Assembly (NCBI RefSeq): GCF_004295485.1
Contig: NZ_CP036164.1
Location: 2,232,001 to 2,296,000, forward strand
Length of the DNA stretch: 64,000 bases
Direction of reading: 5' to 3'
From: Janibacter limosus
GTDB taxonomy: Bacteria > Actinomycetota > Actinomycetes > Actinomycetales > Dermatophilaceae
Below are positions 7,087 to 22,997 of this stretch, one piece after another. The position numbers and the translations under genes were made by a program. The notes below the pieces were generated by a model. It saw nothing but the letters and a program-made list of their open reading frames with translations. It was not told where the DNA came from and did no database searches. How positions within the stretch are numbered: the first letter of the stretch is position 1; each line of letters begins with the position of its first letter.

Positions 7087-8462
7087 GCCGACTCACCCCC
7101 CTTCGTGGCTCCTTCGTCGCGCCGCCCACGCGGAACGTGGGACCCAAGGACATCGCCTTCGTCATCGCTGTGCGCGTGCTCGACGAAGCGGAGCCGATCC
7201 ACGCGACGGGTGTCCATGTCGGCCACGGTGATCTCCCAGCCGTCGATCTGGACGACGTCCCCGACCTCGGGGACTCGGCCGAGCTCGGCCATGATCCAGC
7301 CACCGACGGTCTCGTAGGACGAGCCCTCGGGTACGGGTGCGCCGATGCGGTCGCGCACCTCGTCGGGGCGCCACAGGCCCGGCACCGTCCACACGCCGTC
7401 GCTCACCTCGCGACCGGTGGTCTGGGCCAGGTCGTGCTCGTCGTTGACCTCTCCGACGATCTCCTCGACGAGGTCCTCGAGCGTGACCACGCCTGCGGTA
7501 CCGCCGTACTCGTCGACGACGATCCCCATCTGCAGGCCGGAGTCGCGCAGCTGGATGAGCAGCGGGTCCAGGCGCAGGGTCTCGGGCACGACGACCGGGT
7601 CGATCATCAGCGCGGACACGGGCACCGACTCGCGGCGCTCGTGCGGGACGGCGATGGCCTTCTTGACGTGGACGACGCCGTCGATGTCGTCCCAGTCCTC
7701 ACCGGTGACGGGGAAGCGGGAGTGGCCGGTGCGGCGCGCGAGCGCGACGAGGTCCTCGGCGGATGCGGTCCGATCGATGGCGCTGGCCCGGTTGCGCGGC
7801 GTCATGACGTCGACGGCGGTCTGCTCGCCGAAGCCGAGCGAGCGCGCGACCAGCCGGCCGGTACCGGAGTCGAGCGTGCCGGCCTCCACGGAGCTGCGCA
7901 CCAGCGAGGCCAGCTCGGCGGGGCTGCGGGCTGCGGAGAGCTCTTCCTGCGGCTCGACGCCCATGCGGTGCAGTGCCCAGTTGGCCGACCCGTTGAGGAT
8001 GAAGATCAGCGGCTTGAAGAGGACACCGATGACGCGCATCGGCGTGGCGACGATCTTGGCCGTGCGCAGCGGCACCGAGACCGCGAGGGTCTTGGGCACC
8101 ATCTCGCCGAGGATCATCGAGAAGACCGTCGCGATGATCAGCGCGAGGGCGCTGCCGGTCGACGCGGCTGCGGTCGTGGGCAGGCCCGCCGCCTCGAGGC
8201 CCGGCGTGATCAGCTCCCCCACCGCGGGCCCGGCGATGTACCCCAGCGCCAGGGTCGTGACCGTGATGCCGATCTGGCAGGCGGACAGCAGCGTGGACAG
8301 CGAGCGAAGGGAGGCGAGCACCGGCTTTGCGCCGGCGTCACCGCCATCGACGGCCCGCTGCACGGTCGGCCGGTCGAGGGCCACGAGAGAGAACTCTGCG
8401 GCCACGAAGAGGGCGGTACCCAGCGTGAGGACGAGGGCGAGGACGAGGAGACCGATGGTCAT
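7083..8462 (-). CDS. CNNM/CorC-like membrane protein with CBS pair and CorC_HlyC domain
   Basis: 459 residues. The order is a DUF21 membrane domain (1-200; FVAAEFSLVALDRPT, LGEMVPKTLAV), a CBS pair (about 215-340; VDEYGGTAGVVTLEDLVEEI), a CorC_HlyC transporter-associated domain (about 355-430; VWTVPGLWRPDEV, ETVGGWIMAELGRVPEVGD) and a charged tail. The predicted role is divalent cation (Mg2+/Co2+) efflux at the membrane. ATG 8462 gives the family N terminus directly; the open frame further upstream only translates the GC-rich repeats at 8488-8676. It is the first gene of a two-gene unit with the CNNM protein downstream. Confidence 0.88.
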   Translation of the reverse strand: MTIGLLVLALVLTLGTALFVAAEFSLVALDRPTVQRAVDGGDAGAKPVLASLRSLSTLLSACQIGITVTTLALGYIAGPAVGELITPGLEAAGLPTTAAASTGSALALIIATVFSMILGEMVPKTLAVSVPLRTAKIVATPMRVIGVLFKPLIFILNGSANWALHRMGVEPQEELSAARSPAELASLVRSSVEAGTLDSGTGRLVARSLGFGEQTAVDVMTPRNRASAIDRTASAEDLVALARRTGHSRFPVTGEDWDDIDGVVHVKKAIAVPHERRESVPVSALMIDPVVVPETLRLDPLLIQLRDSGLQMGIVVDEYGGTAGVVTLEDLVEEIVGEVNDEHDLAQTTGREVSDGVWTVPGLWRPDEVRDRIGAPVPEGSSYETVGGWIMAELGRVPEVGDVVQIDGWEITVADMDTRRVDRLRFVEHAHSDDEGDVLGSHVPRGRRDEGATKGGESA

Positions 8463-8487
8463 GGTGAGCGAGATTCTACGGGGAAGT

Positions 8488-8676
8488 CCCCCACGATCCC
8501 TGAGGAGGGCCGCCTCCCCCCACCGATCCCTGCCCTTCGAGACGGCGCTGGCGCGCCTCCTCAGGACCCGGTGGTTGCGCAGCAAGCGCCTCCCCCACCG
8601 ATCCCTGAGGAGGTTGCGCAGCAACCGTCTCGAAGGGATGCGCCCCAATCCCCCACGATCCCTGCCCTTCGACACA
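8488..8676. repeat. Dispersed GC-rich repeat, cluster A
   Basis: Four partial units of the element whose core reads CGATCCCTGAGGAG...GTCTCGAAGGG, in mixed orientation. Two carry CCCCCACGATCCCTG and one is nearly complete (8590-8637: CCACCGATCCCTGAGGAGG, TTGCGCAGCAAC hairpin, GTCTCGAAGGG). The TTGCGCAGCAA part is itself palindromic. The cluster fills the gap between the GIY-YIG stop (8679) and the cation transporter start (8462). Confidence 0.85.
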
Positions 8677-8678
8677 CC

Positions 8679-8963
8679 TCACCCCTTCCACCGGCGACTG
8701 GCCAAGAGCTGGATCGCGTCGAAGTCCCCCCGGATGAGAGCCTCCTTCTTCGCGCGCGACCACCCGTGGAGTTGCCTTTCGAAGGCATAGGCCTGCGTGA
8801 CCCTCTCCGTCTCCGCACACCACACCAGTTCGACCGGCATCCGCTTGCTCGTGTAGGCCGACCCTCCGCCTGCACCGTGCTGTCGCATCCGTGAGGCGAG
8901 GTTGCGCGTACTGCCGACGTAGTAGGTGCCGTCGGCGCACCTGAGCATGTAGACGTGGGCCAT
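8679..8963 (-). CDS. GIY-YIG domain protein (UPF0213-like)
   Basis: 94 residues. The GIY-YIG core reads VYMLRCADGTYYVGSTRNLASRMRQH, with the Tyr-Val-Gly (YVG) and Arg of the fold visible, then KRMPVELVWCAETERVTQAY and the family's AFERQLHGWSRAKKEALI helix. Members of this single-domain group are nuclease-fold proteins of uncertain role, possibly in DNA end processing. The start is ATG 8963. It is flanked on both sides by dispersed repeats. Confidence 0.88.
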   Translation of the reverse strand: MAHVYMLRCADGTYYVGSTRNLASRMRQHGAGGGSAYTSKRMPVELVWCAETERVTQAYAFERQLHGWSRAKKEALIRGDFDAIQLLASRRWKG

Positions 8964-9023
8964 GGGTCGATCCCAGCAGTGTCGGCGGTGGTCGGGTCGA
9001 GCTTTTCCACAGTCGGGGGGTGT

Positions 9024-9338
9024 GGCGGCCCTTCGAGACGCTTGCAGAGCAAGCTCCTCAGGGACCGGGGCGAAGTGGCGCGGCCTCCTCAGGGACCGGG
9101 ACGAAGGGGACGGCCCTTCGAGACGGCCGCGGGCGGCCTCCTCAGGGACCGGGACGAAGGGGACGGCCCTTCGAGACGGCCGCGGGCGGCCTCCTCAGGG
9201 ACCGGAACGAAGGGGGCGGCCTCCTCAGGGACCGGGGCGAAGGGGGGCGGCCCTTCGAGACGGCCGCGGGCGGCCTCCTCAGGGACCGGAACGAAGGGGG
9301 CGGCCTCCTCAGGGACCGGGGCGAAGGGCCGCGCCCGT
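9024..9338. repeat. Dispersed GC-rich repeat, tandem cluster B
   Basis: A run of units built from CTCCTCAGGGACCGG(G/A)(A/G)CGAAGGGG and CCCTTCGAGACGGCCGCGGG. The full unit (about 53 bp) is repeated in tandem, with shorter units interspersed. This is the reverse-complement orientation of the element in cluster A. It occupies most of the gap between the GIY-YIG start and the ABC transporter start, so it lies in a promoter/leader region. It has no open-frame conservation and no unique spacers, so it is not a CRISPR. Confidence 0.88.
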
Positions 9339-9439
9339 CTCCCCCTCAGGGTGGAGCCGCTCTTCATCCGACGGGATGATGTGTGCGCGGGTGTGGGCTG
9401 CGAGGATTGTGGCGACATCAACAGATGAAGGGGACCACC

Positions 9440-10413
<974 letters not shown>

Positions 10414-10414
<1 letters not shown>

Positions 10415-11238
10415 TGATGGGTGCAATCACCTCCGAGATCCGCAAGATCTTCACGACCAAGCTGTGGTGGGGCATGGGCCTCGGCATGGCGATGTTCGCC
10501 TTCCTGCTCTCCATGGGTGCGGCTGCCCTCGTGGGCCTCACCGGGCCCGAGGGCGAGCCTGCTGCCTTCTCCGAGATGACGGGAGCCACGGGACAGGTCG
10601 TCTACACCGCCGGCCTGCTGGGCAACTTCGGCAGCATGACGGCGCTCTTCCCGCTGGCGCTGGGTGTCCTGCTCATCACGACCGAGTACCGGCACAAGAC
10701 CGCGACGGCGACCTACCTCGCCACCCCGCGCCGGTGGATCGTCGCCGTCGCCAAGACGCTCTCGGTGGTCGCCGTCGCCGCCGTCCTGGGTGTCGTGCAC
10801 GTCATCGCCTCCGTGGCTGGTGGCGCGCTGGTCCTCACGGTCTTCAAGGACCAGCCGCTGCTGCTCACCAACGGTGACGTGCTCGCGTCCTTCGGCACCT
10901 CGATCGTCGCGACCGTCGTCTGGGCGCTCATCGGCTTCGGCTTCGGCATGCTCGTGCGCAACCAGATCGCGGCAGTGCTCATCGCGGTCGCCTTCGGCTT
11001 CCTCGGTCAGCTCATCCTCAACATCGCCTTCGGGCTCCTGGGGTGGACGACCGCCGGCAAGTTCATCCCCGGCAACCTCACGACGGGCATGCTCGTCACG
11101 GGCGACCCGACGGGTGGCCTGAGTGCCAGCGAGAGTCCCTACTTCGCCTGGTGGCTCTGCGCGCTCATCCTCGTCGGGTACGCCGCGCTGCTGACCGTCG
11201 CCGGCTCGATCCTGTCCAACCGCAAGGACATCAGCTGA
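10414..11238 (+). CDS. ABC-2 type permease
   Basis: 274 residues with about six membrane helices. The cytoplasmic start (ITSEIRKIFTTKLWWGMGLG) is typical of DrrB/NatB-like permeases. Later segments include LITTEYRHKTATATYLATPR, the conserved loop before helix 3. It is the membrane partner of the preceding ATPase. The substrate cannot be told. The second ATG (10417) would also fit. A hairpin follows at 11294-11319. Confidence 0.88.
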
Positions 11239-11293
11239 GCGGTCGCCTCGACCCGCAGTGAGCGTCCGGGACCGTCCTCCGATCGAAGGGGGG

Positions 11294-11319
11294 CGGTCCC
11301 GCCGTGTCGGGCGGGACCG
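11294..11319 (+). terminator. Hairpin after the ABC transporter pair
   Basis: CGGTCCCGCC pairs with GGCGGGACCG around a GTGTCG loop, 55 bp past the permease stop and about 100 bp before kgd. There is no T-tract. Confidence 0.6.
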
Positions 11320-11419
11320 GGAGTCGGCTAATGGTGTTGGTCACGTTAGGCTTGCCCCGGTGGGTCCGCGGTGACTTCGGGCCCAGATCCTCGACTGTGA
11401 CGAAAGAGGCGTATGCGCC

Positions 11420-15243
<3,824 letters not shown>

Positions 15244-15244
<1 letters not shown>

Positions 15245-15429
15245 TGTACTTCACCGATCGCGGCATCGAGGAGCTCGCGGATCGACGTGGTGAGGAGCAG
15301 GTCACTCTCGAGTGGGTGAGTGACCAGCTCCGCACCTTCGTCGACATCAACCCTGAGTTCGAGACGCCGATCGAGCGACTCGCGTCGTGGCTGGCACGCC
15401 TCGACGACGATGAGCTCGACGACGAGTAA
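15244..15429 (+). CDS. DUF6104 family protein
   Basis: 61 residues, acidic, opening MYFTDRGIEELADRRGEEQV and ending LDDDELDDE. The family is a small conserved actinobacterial protein found after the kgd gene in many genomes; function unknown. Its ATG shares one base with the kgd stop codon, so it is translationally coupled and may act with the 2-oxoglutarate dehydrogenase. Confidence 0.85.
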
Positions 15430-15475
15430 CGTCGGCCCGTACCCGCACCCCAGATCCCCTCAGGAGCACCCCGAC

Positions 15476-16135
15476 GTGAGCGCCCACCCGATGACGGACG
15501 CAGCCGGCAACGAGTTCACCCCCAGCGCGACCTTCGGCACGGAGGACGGGCGAAGGGAGATCGCGCTGGTCTTCATCGGCGACAGCTTCGTCGCCGGTGT
15601 CGGTGACGAGAAGGCGTTGGGCTGGACCGGTCGGGTCATGGCCCGCACCGAGGTGCCCGGCGCCCTCGTCGCTCACTACAACCTCGGGGTGCGGGGTGAG
15701 ACCGCCGGTGGGGTGGCCGAGCGTTGGCAGACCGAGGGCGCGCGCCGATTCCACGGCGTGTCCGAGCGACGGCTCGTCGTGCAGCTCGGTCACGCCGACG
15801 TGCAGGCCGGCACCTCGATCGCCCGGCTGCGGCTCAACCTGGCCAACATCCTCGACGAGGCCTCCAGCCAGGGCGTCGCGGTCTTCGTCGTCGGGCCGCC
15901 CCCGGCCGCCGACGCCGACACCAACGACGCGCTGAGCCAGGTCGTGGAGGCCCAGCGTGACGTCTGCGACCGGCGTGGCGTGACCTTCGTCGACACCTTC
16001 GCCCCCCTCGTCGGACACGACCAGTGGGAGTCCGACATCGCTGCCTCACTCGACGGTGCGCACCCCGGCCAGGCCGGCTACGGCCTGATCGCCTGGCTGG
16101 TGCTGCACCACGGCTGGGGCGAGTGGATGGGCTGA
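15476..16135 (+). CDS. SGNH/GDSL-type esterase-lipase family protein
   Basis: 219 residues. Block I is VFIGDSFVAGVGDEKALGW with the nucleophile Ser in GDS. Block II is NLGVRGETAGGV. Block III is VVQLGHADV, where the family Asn is replaced by His (GHAD rather than GxND). Block V is SLDGAHPGQAGYGLIA with the Asp and His. The product is predicted to be a cytoplasmic or weakly exported hydrolase of unknown substrate; no signal peptide is seen. GTG 15476 has CAGGAG ten bases upstream. It follows DUF6104 by 46 bp and probably ends the kgd unit. Confidence 0.85.
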   Translation: MSAHPMTDAAGNEFTPSATFGTEDGRREIALVFIGDSFVAGVGDEKALGWTGRVMARTEVPGALVAHYNLGVRGETAGGVAERWQTEGARRFHGVSERRLVVQLGHADVQAGTSIARLRLNLANILDEASSQGVAVFVVGPPPAADADTNDALSQVVEAQRDVCDRRGVTFVDTFAPLVGHDQWESDIAASLDGAHPGQAGYGLIAWLVLHHGWGEWMG

Positions 16136-16185
16136 GGCGTTTCGCGACCGCTGCCGCCATGACGCTGCCGCCCCTGACGCCCATT

Positions 16186-16225
16186 CGAGGTAATGGGTCC
16201 GTCTATCCGGTCCCCACTACCTCGA
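16186..16225. terminator. Hairpin between convergent genes
   Basis: TCGAGGTA(A)TGGG...CCC(C)ACTACCTCGA forms a long imperfect stem 50 bp past the GDSL stop. It also faces the 3' end of the decayed DUF559 gene on the other strand. Confidence 0.5.
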
Positions 16226-16308
16226 CCGCTGATACCTCCACTCGCGCGTGCGTGGTGCCGAGAGATGTTGTCCAGCGCCCGGTCAGAGCAAAGGGCGTTG
16301 CCCACCTA

Positions 16309-17120
16309 GTCCATGAATGCCTCCTGGTCGAGGCGCCAGCCGATGACGTTGATCCGCAGCACCCGGTCACCGTCGATGACGACCTGGTTGGCGCGAAGGG
16401 CGTCCGCCGCCCCTGAGAGTCCCCACAGGTGACCGGCGCCGTCGATCTCGACGACCAGCCCGTACTCCTCGAAGTAGACGTCGAGGTACACCCGACCGTC
16501 TCGCCCCTGCCGAACCGCCTGTCGCGTCGGTGTCGGCAGGCCACGCTCGACACGCTTGAGCGAAGTCCAGCTCGCTCAGCGAGCGTGGCCCACCGGTGTC
16601 GGCCACGAACTTGACGGAGGAAGGCACGGCGTGTCCGTCCGCGCACCCGCCGCTGGCCTCGAGCAGCTGCTCCCCCGTGACGAGTCGCTGCTGCACGGCC
16701 ATCGCCATGATCGTCGCGGCAGCCTTGTCGCTCACCGCTCAGTGCGCCGCCCGGATGGCGGCGACTGCAGGTGTGGTGCGCGGGATGCTGGCGCGACCAG
16801 CCTCCCCGTCGACGCGGCGGATGACCTTGTGCACGCGGACACCGTCGCGCCGATTCGCATCGTGCGGTGGAGGACCGAGACGTGGACGAGATCATCAGTC
16901 CACCCCCTGAGGCCGGCGAACTGGAGGGCGCTGACCCCTCCACCAGGGCAATCTGGTGTCCGACCTCCCACACCGCCCGCCAGCATCGCGCCGTCGGACC
17001 CAACGGACCGCTCCGCACGGCGAAGGACTGCGTGCCGTGTCGTTCCCACCGACCTGCAGCCACTTGACGCGCAGCCTGCTGACGGCTGATGCCCATGGCG
17101 CGCAAGAGCGCGTGGTTCAC
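16309..17120 (-). pseudogene. Decayed gene of the AbiEi-N-like / DUF559 type
   Basis: Pieces of one protein appear in order on the same strand but in different frames. The N-terminal winged-helix part is VNHALLRAMGISRQQAARQV, then RWERHG (from 17120). The middle has VSALQFAGLRGWTDDLVHVS and, near 16735, SDKAAATIMAMAVQQRLVTG. The C-terminal VSR-like DUF559 nuclease fold is VYLDVYFEEYGLVVEIDGAGH (split here: VYLDVYFEEY, GLVVEIDGAG) with RVLRINVIGWRL. At least three frameshifts separate them. Intact relatives are common, often multicopy, actinobacterial proteins of unknown role. Confidence 0.75.
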
Positions 17121-17303
17121 GACGAAGTCCGTGTCCTCAGCAACCGCGCACGACCCGGTGGTGGCGAGCGAGAGGTGTCTCTTTGGTTGCCTTTCTGGTC
17201 ATGGCAGCACCTTGGTCACGGGAGGCCGCTTGCCCATGCCTCCTCCGCTACCGGTGGACAACCACCACCAGGTTGACGGACGTGCGGACTACCCAGCTCT
17301 GGT

Positions 17304-17365
17304 GATTCGAGGTACCTCCGGACGAGGCGTCAGCGACCGAATCGGTAGTCCGGGTTCCTCGAATC
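17304..17365. repeat. Imperfect 62-bp inverted repeat
   Basis: GATTCGAGGTACCTCCGGAC (17304-17323) is nearly the reverse complement of AGTCCGGGTTCCTCGAATC (17347-17365). The 380-bp stretch 17121-17499 around it holds no gene and is less GC-rich than the rest of the region. It could be an element end or a terminator facing the pseudogene. Confidence 0.55.
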
Positions 17366-17423
17366 GGTATGGATCGCGCGCATCGTGCCCCGTCAAGCAG
17401 GCCCAGGTGATGAGGTCCATCGA

Positions 17424-17481
17424 CTTACGTGCCTTAGATCGCTTTATGCAATCTAGATAAAGCCTTCTAAGGCATGTAAAG
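17424..17481. promoter_or_regulatory. Nested palindromes before the AAA+ ATPase gene
   Basis: The outer arms CTTACGTGCCTTAGA (17424-17438) and TCTAAGGCATGTAAAG (17466-17481) are near-perfect inverted copies, 9 bp of them exact (TGCCTTAGA/TCTAAGGCA). Inside them GCTTTAT and ATAAAGC form a second pair. The outer right arm ends 18 bp before the GTG start. The stretch is AT-rich. It is likely an operator for a dimeric regulator or an RNA hairpin in the leader. Confidence 0.6.
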
Positions 17482-17499
17482 TCCGTTTGCATGTAGGCC

Positions 17500-18723
17500 G
17501 TGACCAATCCGTACACGCCCAACGCAGGTGCTGAACCCCAAGCAGTCGTCGGCCGAGATGATCAGCTCGAGTCCTTCGACCTGCTCCTCGCAAGGATCGA
17601 GGCGGGCCGAACGGAGCAGTCGATGATCATCACGGGCCTGAGGGGAGTCGGCAAGACAGTGCTGCTCGGACAGTTCCGCACCAAGGCCTTGGCCCGTGAC
17701 TGGGTCGTGGTCGAGCTCGAAGTCAGCAAGAACGACGAGGCCGACTTCAGGCGAGACATCAGCAGCCGCCTCCGTACCGCTCTCTTCCAGTTGTCGCCCA
17801 AGGCGAAGTGGACAGACCGCTTCCGGCATGCAGCCGCGGTCTTGAAGTCCTTCACCGTCAGTGTCGACTCCGCTGGCACGTGGTCTGCTGGCCTCGATGT
17901 CGAAGCTGCTGAGGGATTCGCAGATCACGCAGACCTGGCCCTCGACCTGACCGACGTCCTCCTCGCTGTAGGCGAGGCAGCATCTGAACGAGATCGCGGG
18001 GTCGTGCTCCTCTTCGACGAGGTTCAGTTCCTCAACAAGGAACAACTCGAGGCCGTCATCGAGGCACTGCACAAGATGGTCCAACGCAAGTTGCCGATCA
18101 CCATGGTTGGCGCTGGCCTACCGCAGATCGCTGAGTTGGCTGGCGACGCAAAGTCGTACGCCGAGCGCCTCTTCAAATTCCCCGCGATCGGGATGCTGGC
18201 TTCCGGTGACGCACGTGAAGCGTTGGCTCGACCCGCTATGGACGAGGGCATCGAATATCACGAAGCCGCCCTGACCACAGCCGTGGAGCTGACGGGCGGC
18301 TACCCCTATTTCCTCCAAGAACTTGGCTATGCGGTGTGGACTGTGGCAGAAGGACCAACGATCCACGAGGACGATGTCCGTGCGGCAGTCCCAGGGTATG
18401 AGACCAAGCTCGACGAGTCGTTCTTCCGCGTGCGACTCGACCGCGCGACCGAACTACAGCGCGCATACCTGCGCGCGATGGCGCAGCTGGGCCCCGAACC
18501 TCAAAAGGCATCCGTCGTGGCTGAAGCCATGGGACCAGAACGAAGTTCCGAGAACCTCGGACCTACACGAGCAGAACTCATCAACATGGGACTGCTCTAT
18601 ACGCCCGAGCACGGCTACGCAGCTTTCACGGTCCCTCACTTTGACCGCTTCATCCTGCGCGCCATCCCCGAGCTCGTGGTGCCACCCCTCAAGAGACGTC
18701 CACGTCGGAAGAACCCGGACTGA
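17500..18723 (+). CDS. Stand-alone AAA+ (ORC/MoxR-like archaeal-type) ATP-binding protein
   Basis: 407 residues. An AAA+ module has Walker A GLRGVGKTVLLG (residues 46-57), Walker B VVLLFDEVQFLN (about 168-179), a sensor-1 region (PITMVGAGLPQIAELAGD) and the ELTGGYPYFLQELGYAVW motif seen in bacterial ATPases with a winged-helix C terminus (about 300-395). Relatives are often called ATP-binding proteins and some occur in defence islands; the substrate is unknown. Codon use is less GC-biased than in its neighbours. It sits between a pseudogene and the polysaccharide locus with its own palindromic leader, which suggests an acquired single-gene module. The start is GTG 17500. Confidence 0.8.
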   Translation: MTNPYTPNAGAEPQAVVGRDDQLESFDLLLARIEAGRTEQSMIITGLRGVGKTVLLGQFRTKALARDWVVVELEVSKNDEADFRRDISSRLRTALFQLSPKAKWTDRFRHAAAVLKSFTVSVDSAGTWSAGLDVEAAEGFADHADLALDLTDVLLAVGEAASERDRGVVLLFDEVQFLNKEQLEAVIEALHKMVQRKLPITMVGAGLPQIAELAGDAKSYAERLFKFPAIGMLASGDAREALARPAMDEGIEYHEAALTTAVELTGGYPYFLQELGYAVWTVAEGPTIHEDDVRAAVPGYETKLDESFFRVRLDRATELQRAYLRAMAQLGPEPQKASVVAEAMGPERSSENLGPTRAELINMGLLYTPEHGYAAFTVPHFDRFILRAIPELVVPPLKRRPRRKNPD

Positions 18724-18783
18724 GGGGACAGCGGACCGAATACCGCGCCCCCAAAGCAATCAGCGTGCGCGGAGCGAGGGGCC

Positions 18784-21310
<2,527 letters not shown>

Positions 21311-21345
21311 GGGCTCAGGCTAACGAGTCCCATAGGGTGACCTGC
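21311..21345. promoter_or_regulatory. 35-bp divergent rmlA/rmlCD control region
   Basis: The two starts are only 35 bp apart. TAGGGT (21333-21338) is a -10-like box seven bases before the rmlA ATG, which would give a leaderless rmlA mRNA, although AGGGTGA could also be its ribosome site. CATGGG and CCCATAG are inverted around the gap. The minus-strand promoter must lie inside the rmlA reading frame. Confidence 0.45.
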
Positions 21346-22215
21346 ATGCGAGGCATCATTCTCGCCGGGGGCACAGGTTCCCGGCTGCATCCGATCACCT
21401 TGGGCATCTCGAAGCAGTTGGTGCCCGTCTATGACAAGCCAATGATCTACTATCCGCTCAGTACTCTCATGCTGGCCGGCATCCGCGACATCCTGATCAT
21501 CACCACGCCCCATGACGCGCCTCAATTCGAAAGTCTCTTGGGTGACGGATCGCAGTTCGGCGTATCGATTTCGTTCGCGCAGCAGCCGAGCCCAGATGGT
21601 CTCGCTCAGGCCTTCCTCATCGGCGAGCACCACCTCGCCGATGGCCCCGCTGGCCTCGTGCTGGGCGACAACATCTTCTACGGTCCCAGCTTGGGCACGC
21701 AGCTGCGGCGGTTCTGCGACATCGACGGAGCAGCCGTCTTCGGCTACCAGGTTGCCGACCCGAGGGCCTACGGGATCGTCGAGTTCGATACGCAGGGTCG
21801 CGTCTTGTCCCTCGAGGAAAAGCCACGGGAACCCAAGAGCCGGTTTGCGGTCCCGGGGCTGTACTTCTACGACTCGACCGTGGTTGATCGCGCCAAGCAG
21901 GTTCGCCCCTCAGCCCGAGGTGAATTGGAGATCACCGACCTGAACCGCACCTATCTCGACGAGGGTCGCCTCCACGTCGAGGTGCTCCCCCGCGGCACGG
22001 CCTGGCTCGACACCGGCACCTTTGCCGCGCTCAACGACGCGAGCAACTACGTGCGCACCCTCGAAAACCGCCAGGGCCTGAAGATCGGTTGCCCCGAGGA
22101 GGTCGCCTGGCGCATGGGCTTCATCGACGCCGACGGTCTGCGCGAGCGCGCCGAGCCCCTCGTCAAGAGCGGCTACGGCCAGTACCTCCTCGACCTGCTC
22201 CACCCCGGTCCCTGA
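21346..22215 (+). CDS. rmlA: Glucose-1-phosphate thymidylyltransferase
   Basis: 289 residues. The nucleotidyltransferase signature is [16 protein letters not shown], followed by [28 protein letters not shown], the EEKPREPKS loop and the GTAWLDTGT segment. It makes dTDP-glucose from glucose-1-phosphate and dTTP, step 1 of the rhamnose pathway, and is normally feedback-inhibited by dTDP-rhamnose. ATG 21346 is preferred over GTG 21337 because AGGGTGA precedes it and the family starts MRGIILAGG. The stop codon TGA belongs to the first repeat copy of cluster D (GGTCCCTGAGGAG). Confidence 0.96.
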   Translation: MRGIILAGGTGSRLHPITLGISKQLVPVYDKPMIYYPLSTLMLAGIRDILIITTPHDAPQFESLLGDGSQFGVSISFAQQPSPDGLAQAFLIGEHHLADGPAGLVLGDNIFYGPSLGTQLRRFCDIDGAAVFGYQVADPRAYGIVEFDTQGRVLSLEEKPREPKSRFAVPGLYFYDSTVVDRAKQVRPSARGELEITDLNRTYLDEGRLHVEVLPRGTAWLDTGTFAALNDASNYVRTLENRQGLKIGCPEEVAWRMGFIDADGLRERAEPLVKSGYGQYLLDLLHPGP

Positions 22216-22294
22216 GGAGCTTGCGCAGTGGTCCCTGAGGAGCTTGCGCAGCAAGCGTCTCGAAGGGCAAGCGTCTCGAAGGGCAAGCGTCTCG
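22206..22294. repeat. Dispersed GC-rich repeat, cluster D
   Basis: Two copies of GGTCCCTGAGGAGCTTGCGC (the first cut short), then AGCAAGCGTCTCGAAGGG repeated with GCAAGCGTCTCG ends. The element lies between two convergent genes and overlaps the rmlA stop. The complete copy folds as CTTGCGCAGCAAG, so it probably acts as a transcription stop for both genes. Confidence 0.88.
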
Positions 22295-22882
22295 CTAATC
22301 GAACTGCCGCTCGAAGGCCACGATCTGCTCCACCGCCGCGTCCACCTCGGCCGCCATCCGGTCGAAGGCCTCCTGCGGTCGGCGGTAGGGGTCGGCGATG
22401 TCGTCGGCGCCCTCGATGACGCGCGTGCGGCCCCGCTCCTGCGCCAAGTGCGAAGGGAGCGCGGCCCACCGCTCCTCCGCAGTGGTCAGGCCGGCCAGCC
22501 GCTCGCTCCACGACTCGCGCTCGCCGGCTGCCGTGAGCACGCGAGCCGCCTCGGTGAGTGTGTACGTGCGCTGGAGGTAACTCGGTACGTGGGACAGCAC
22601 CGCCCCGCGGTGGGCTGTCTCCATCGTCAGGACGAGGTCGACGTCCGACACAACGTCTCTGGACACGCGACGCGCGGCGAAGCCCGCGGCGTCGATGCCC
22701 CTCCCCCGCAGAATGCGGGCGCTACCTTCGGCCACCGGCTCCCCCACGAGTGCGGCCGTCCCCGCGCTCGACACCTCGAAGACCCCTGGGCGCACCGAGC
22801 CCAGCCCTTCCTGCAGCACGAGCTGGGCGAAGGGGGACCGGCAGATGTTGCCCGTGCAGACGACGAGGAGACGCACACTCAT
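22295..22882 (-). CDS. Low-molecular-weight protein-tyrosine phosphatase (Wzb-like)
   Basis: 195 residues. The P-loop is VVCTGNICRSPFAQ (C-x5-R) at residues 8-15, and the general-acid loop is DIADPYRRPQEAF. It is probably a cytoplasmic tyrosine phosphatase. In polysaccharide loci such enzymes reverse tyrosine phosphorylation of a chain-length kinase, but no Wzc-type kinase is seen in this window. The start is ATG 22882; ATG 22891 (MEGMSVR) is an alternative. It is divergent from the beta-propeller gene. Confidence 0.88.
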   Translation of the reverse strand: MSVRLLVVCTGNICRSPFAQLVLQEGLGSVRPGVFEVSSAGTAALVGEPVAEGSARILRGRGIDAAGFAARRVSRDVVSDVDLVLTMETAHRGAVLSHVPSYLQRTYTLTEAARVLTAAGERESWSERLAGLTTAEERWAALPSHLAQERGRTRVIEGADDIADPYRRPQEAFDRMAAEVDAAVEQIVAFERQFD

Positions 22883-22997
22883 GCCCTCCATCCTCCCGCG
22901 AGCCGACGTCGTTGGGCGGGCGGGCACCGCGATCGGTCCACGTCCGCGGCAACTAAGATCCACCGTGGCCAACCCACCAGCGCTCGGAGCACCAGAG

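Noticed and set aside
7137..8894. 585-codon + strand frame opposite the cation transporter
   Set aside because: Shadow of the CBS-domain gene; its far end only translates repeats.
9024..9338. CRISPR array
   Set aside because: Units are repeated with no unique spacers, contain palindromes and share sequence with repeats elsewhere in the window. No cas genes are present.
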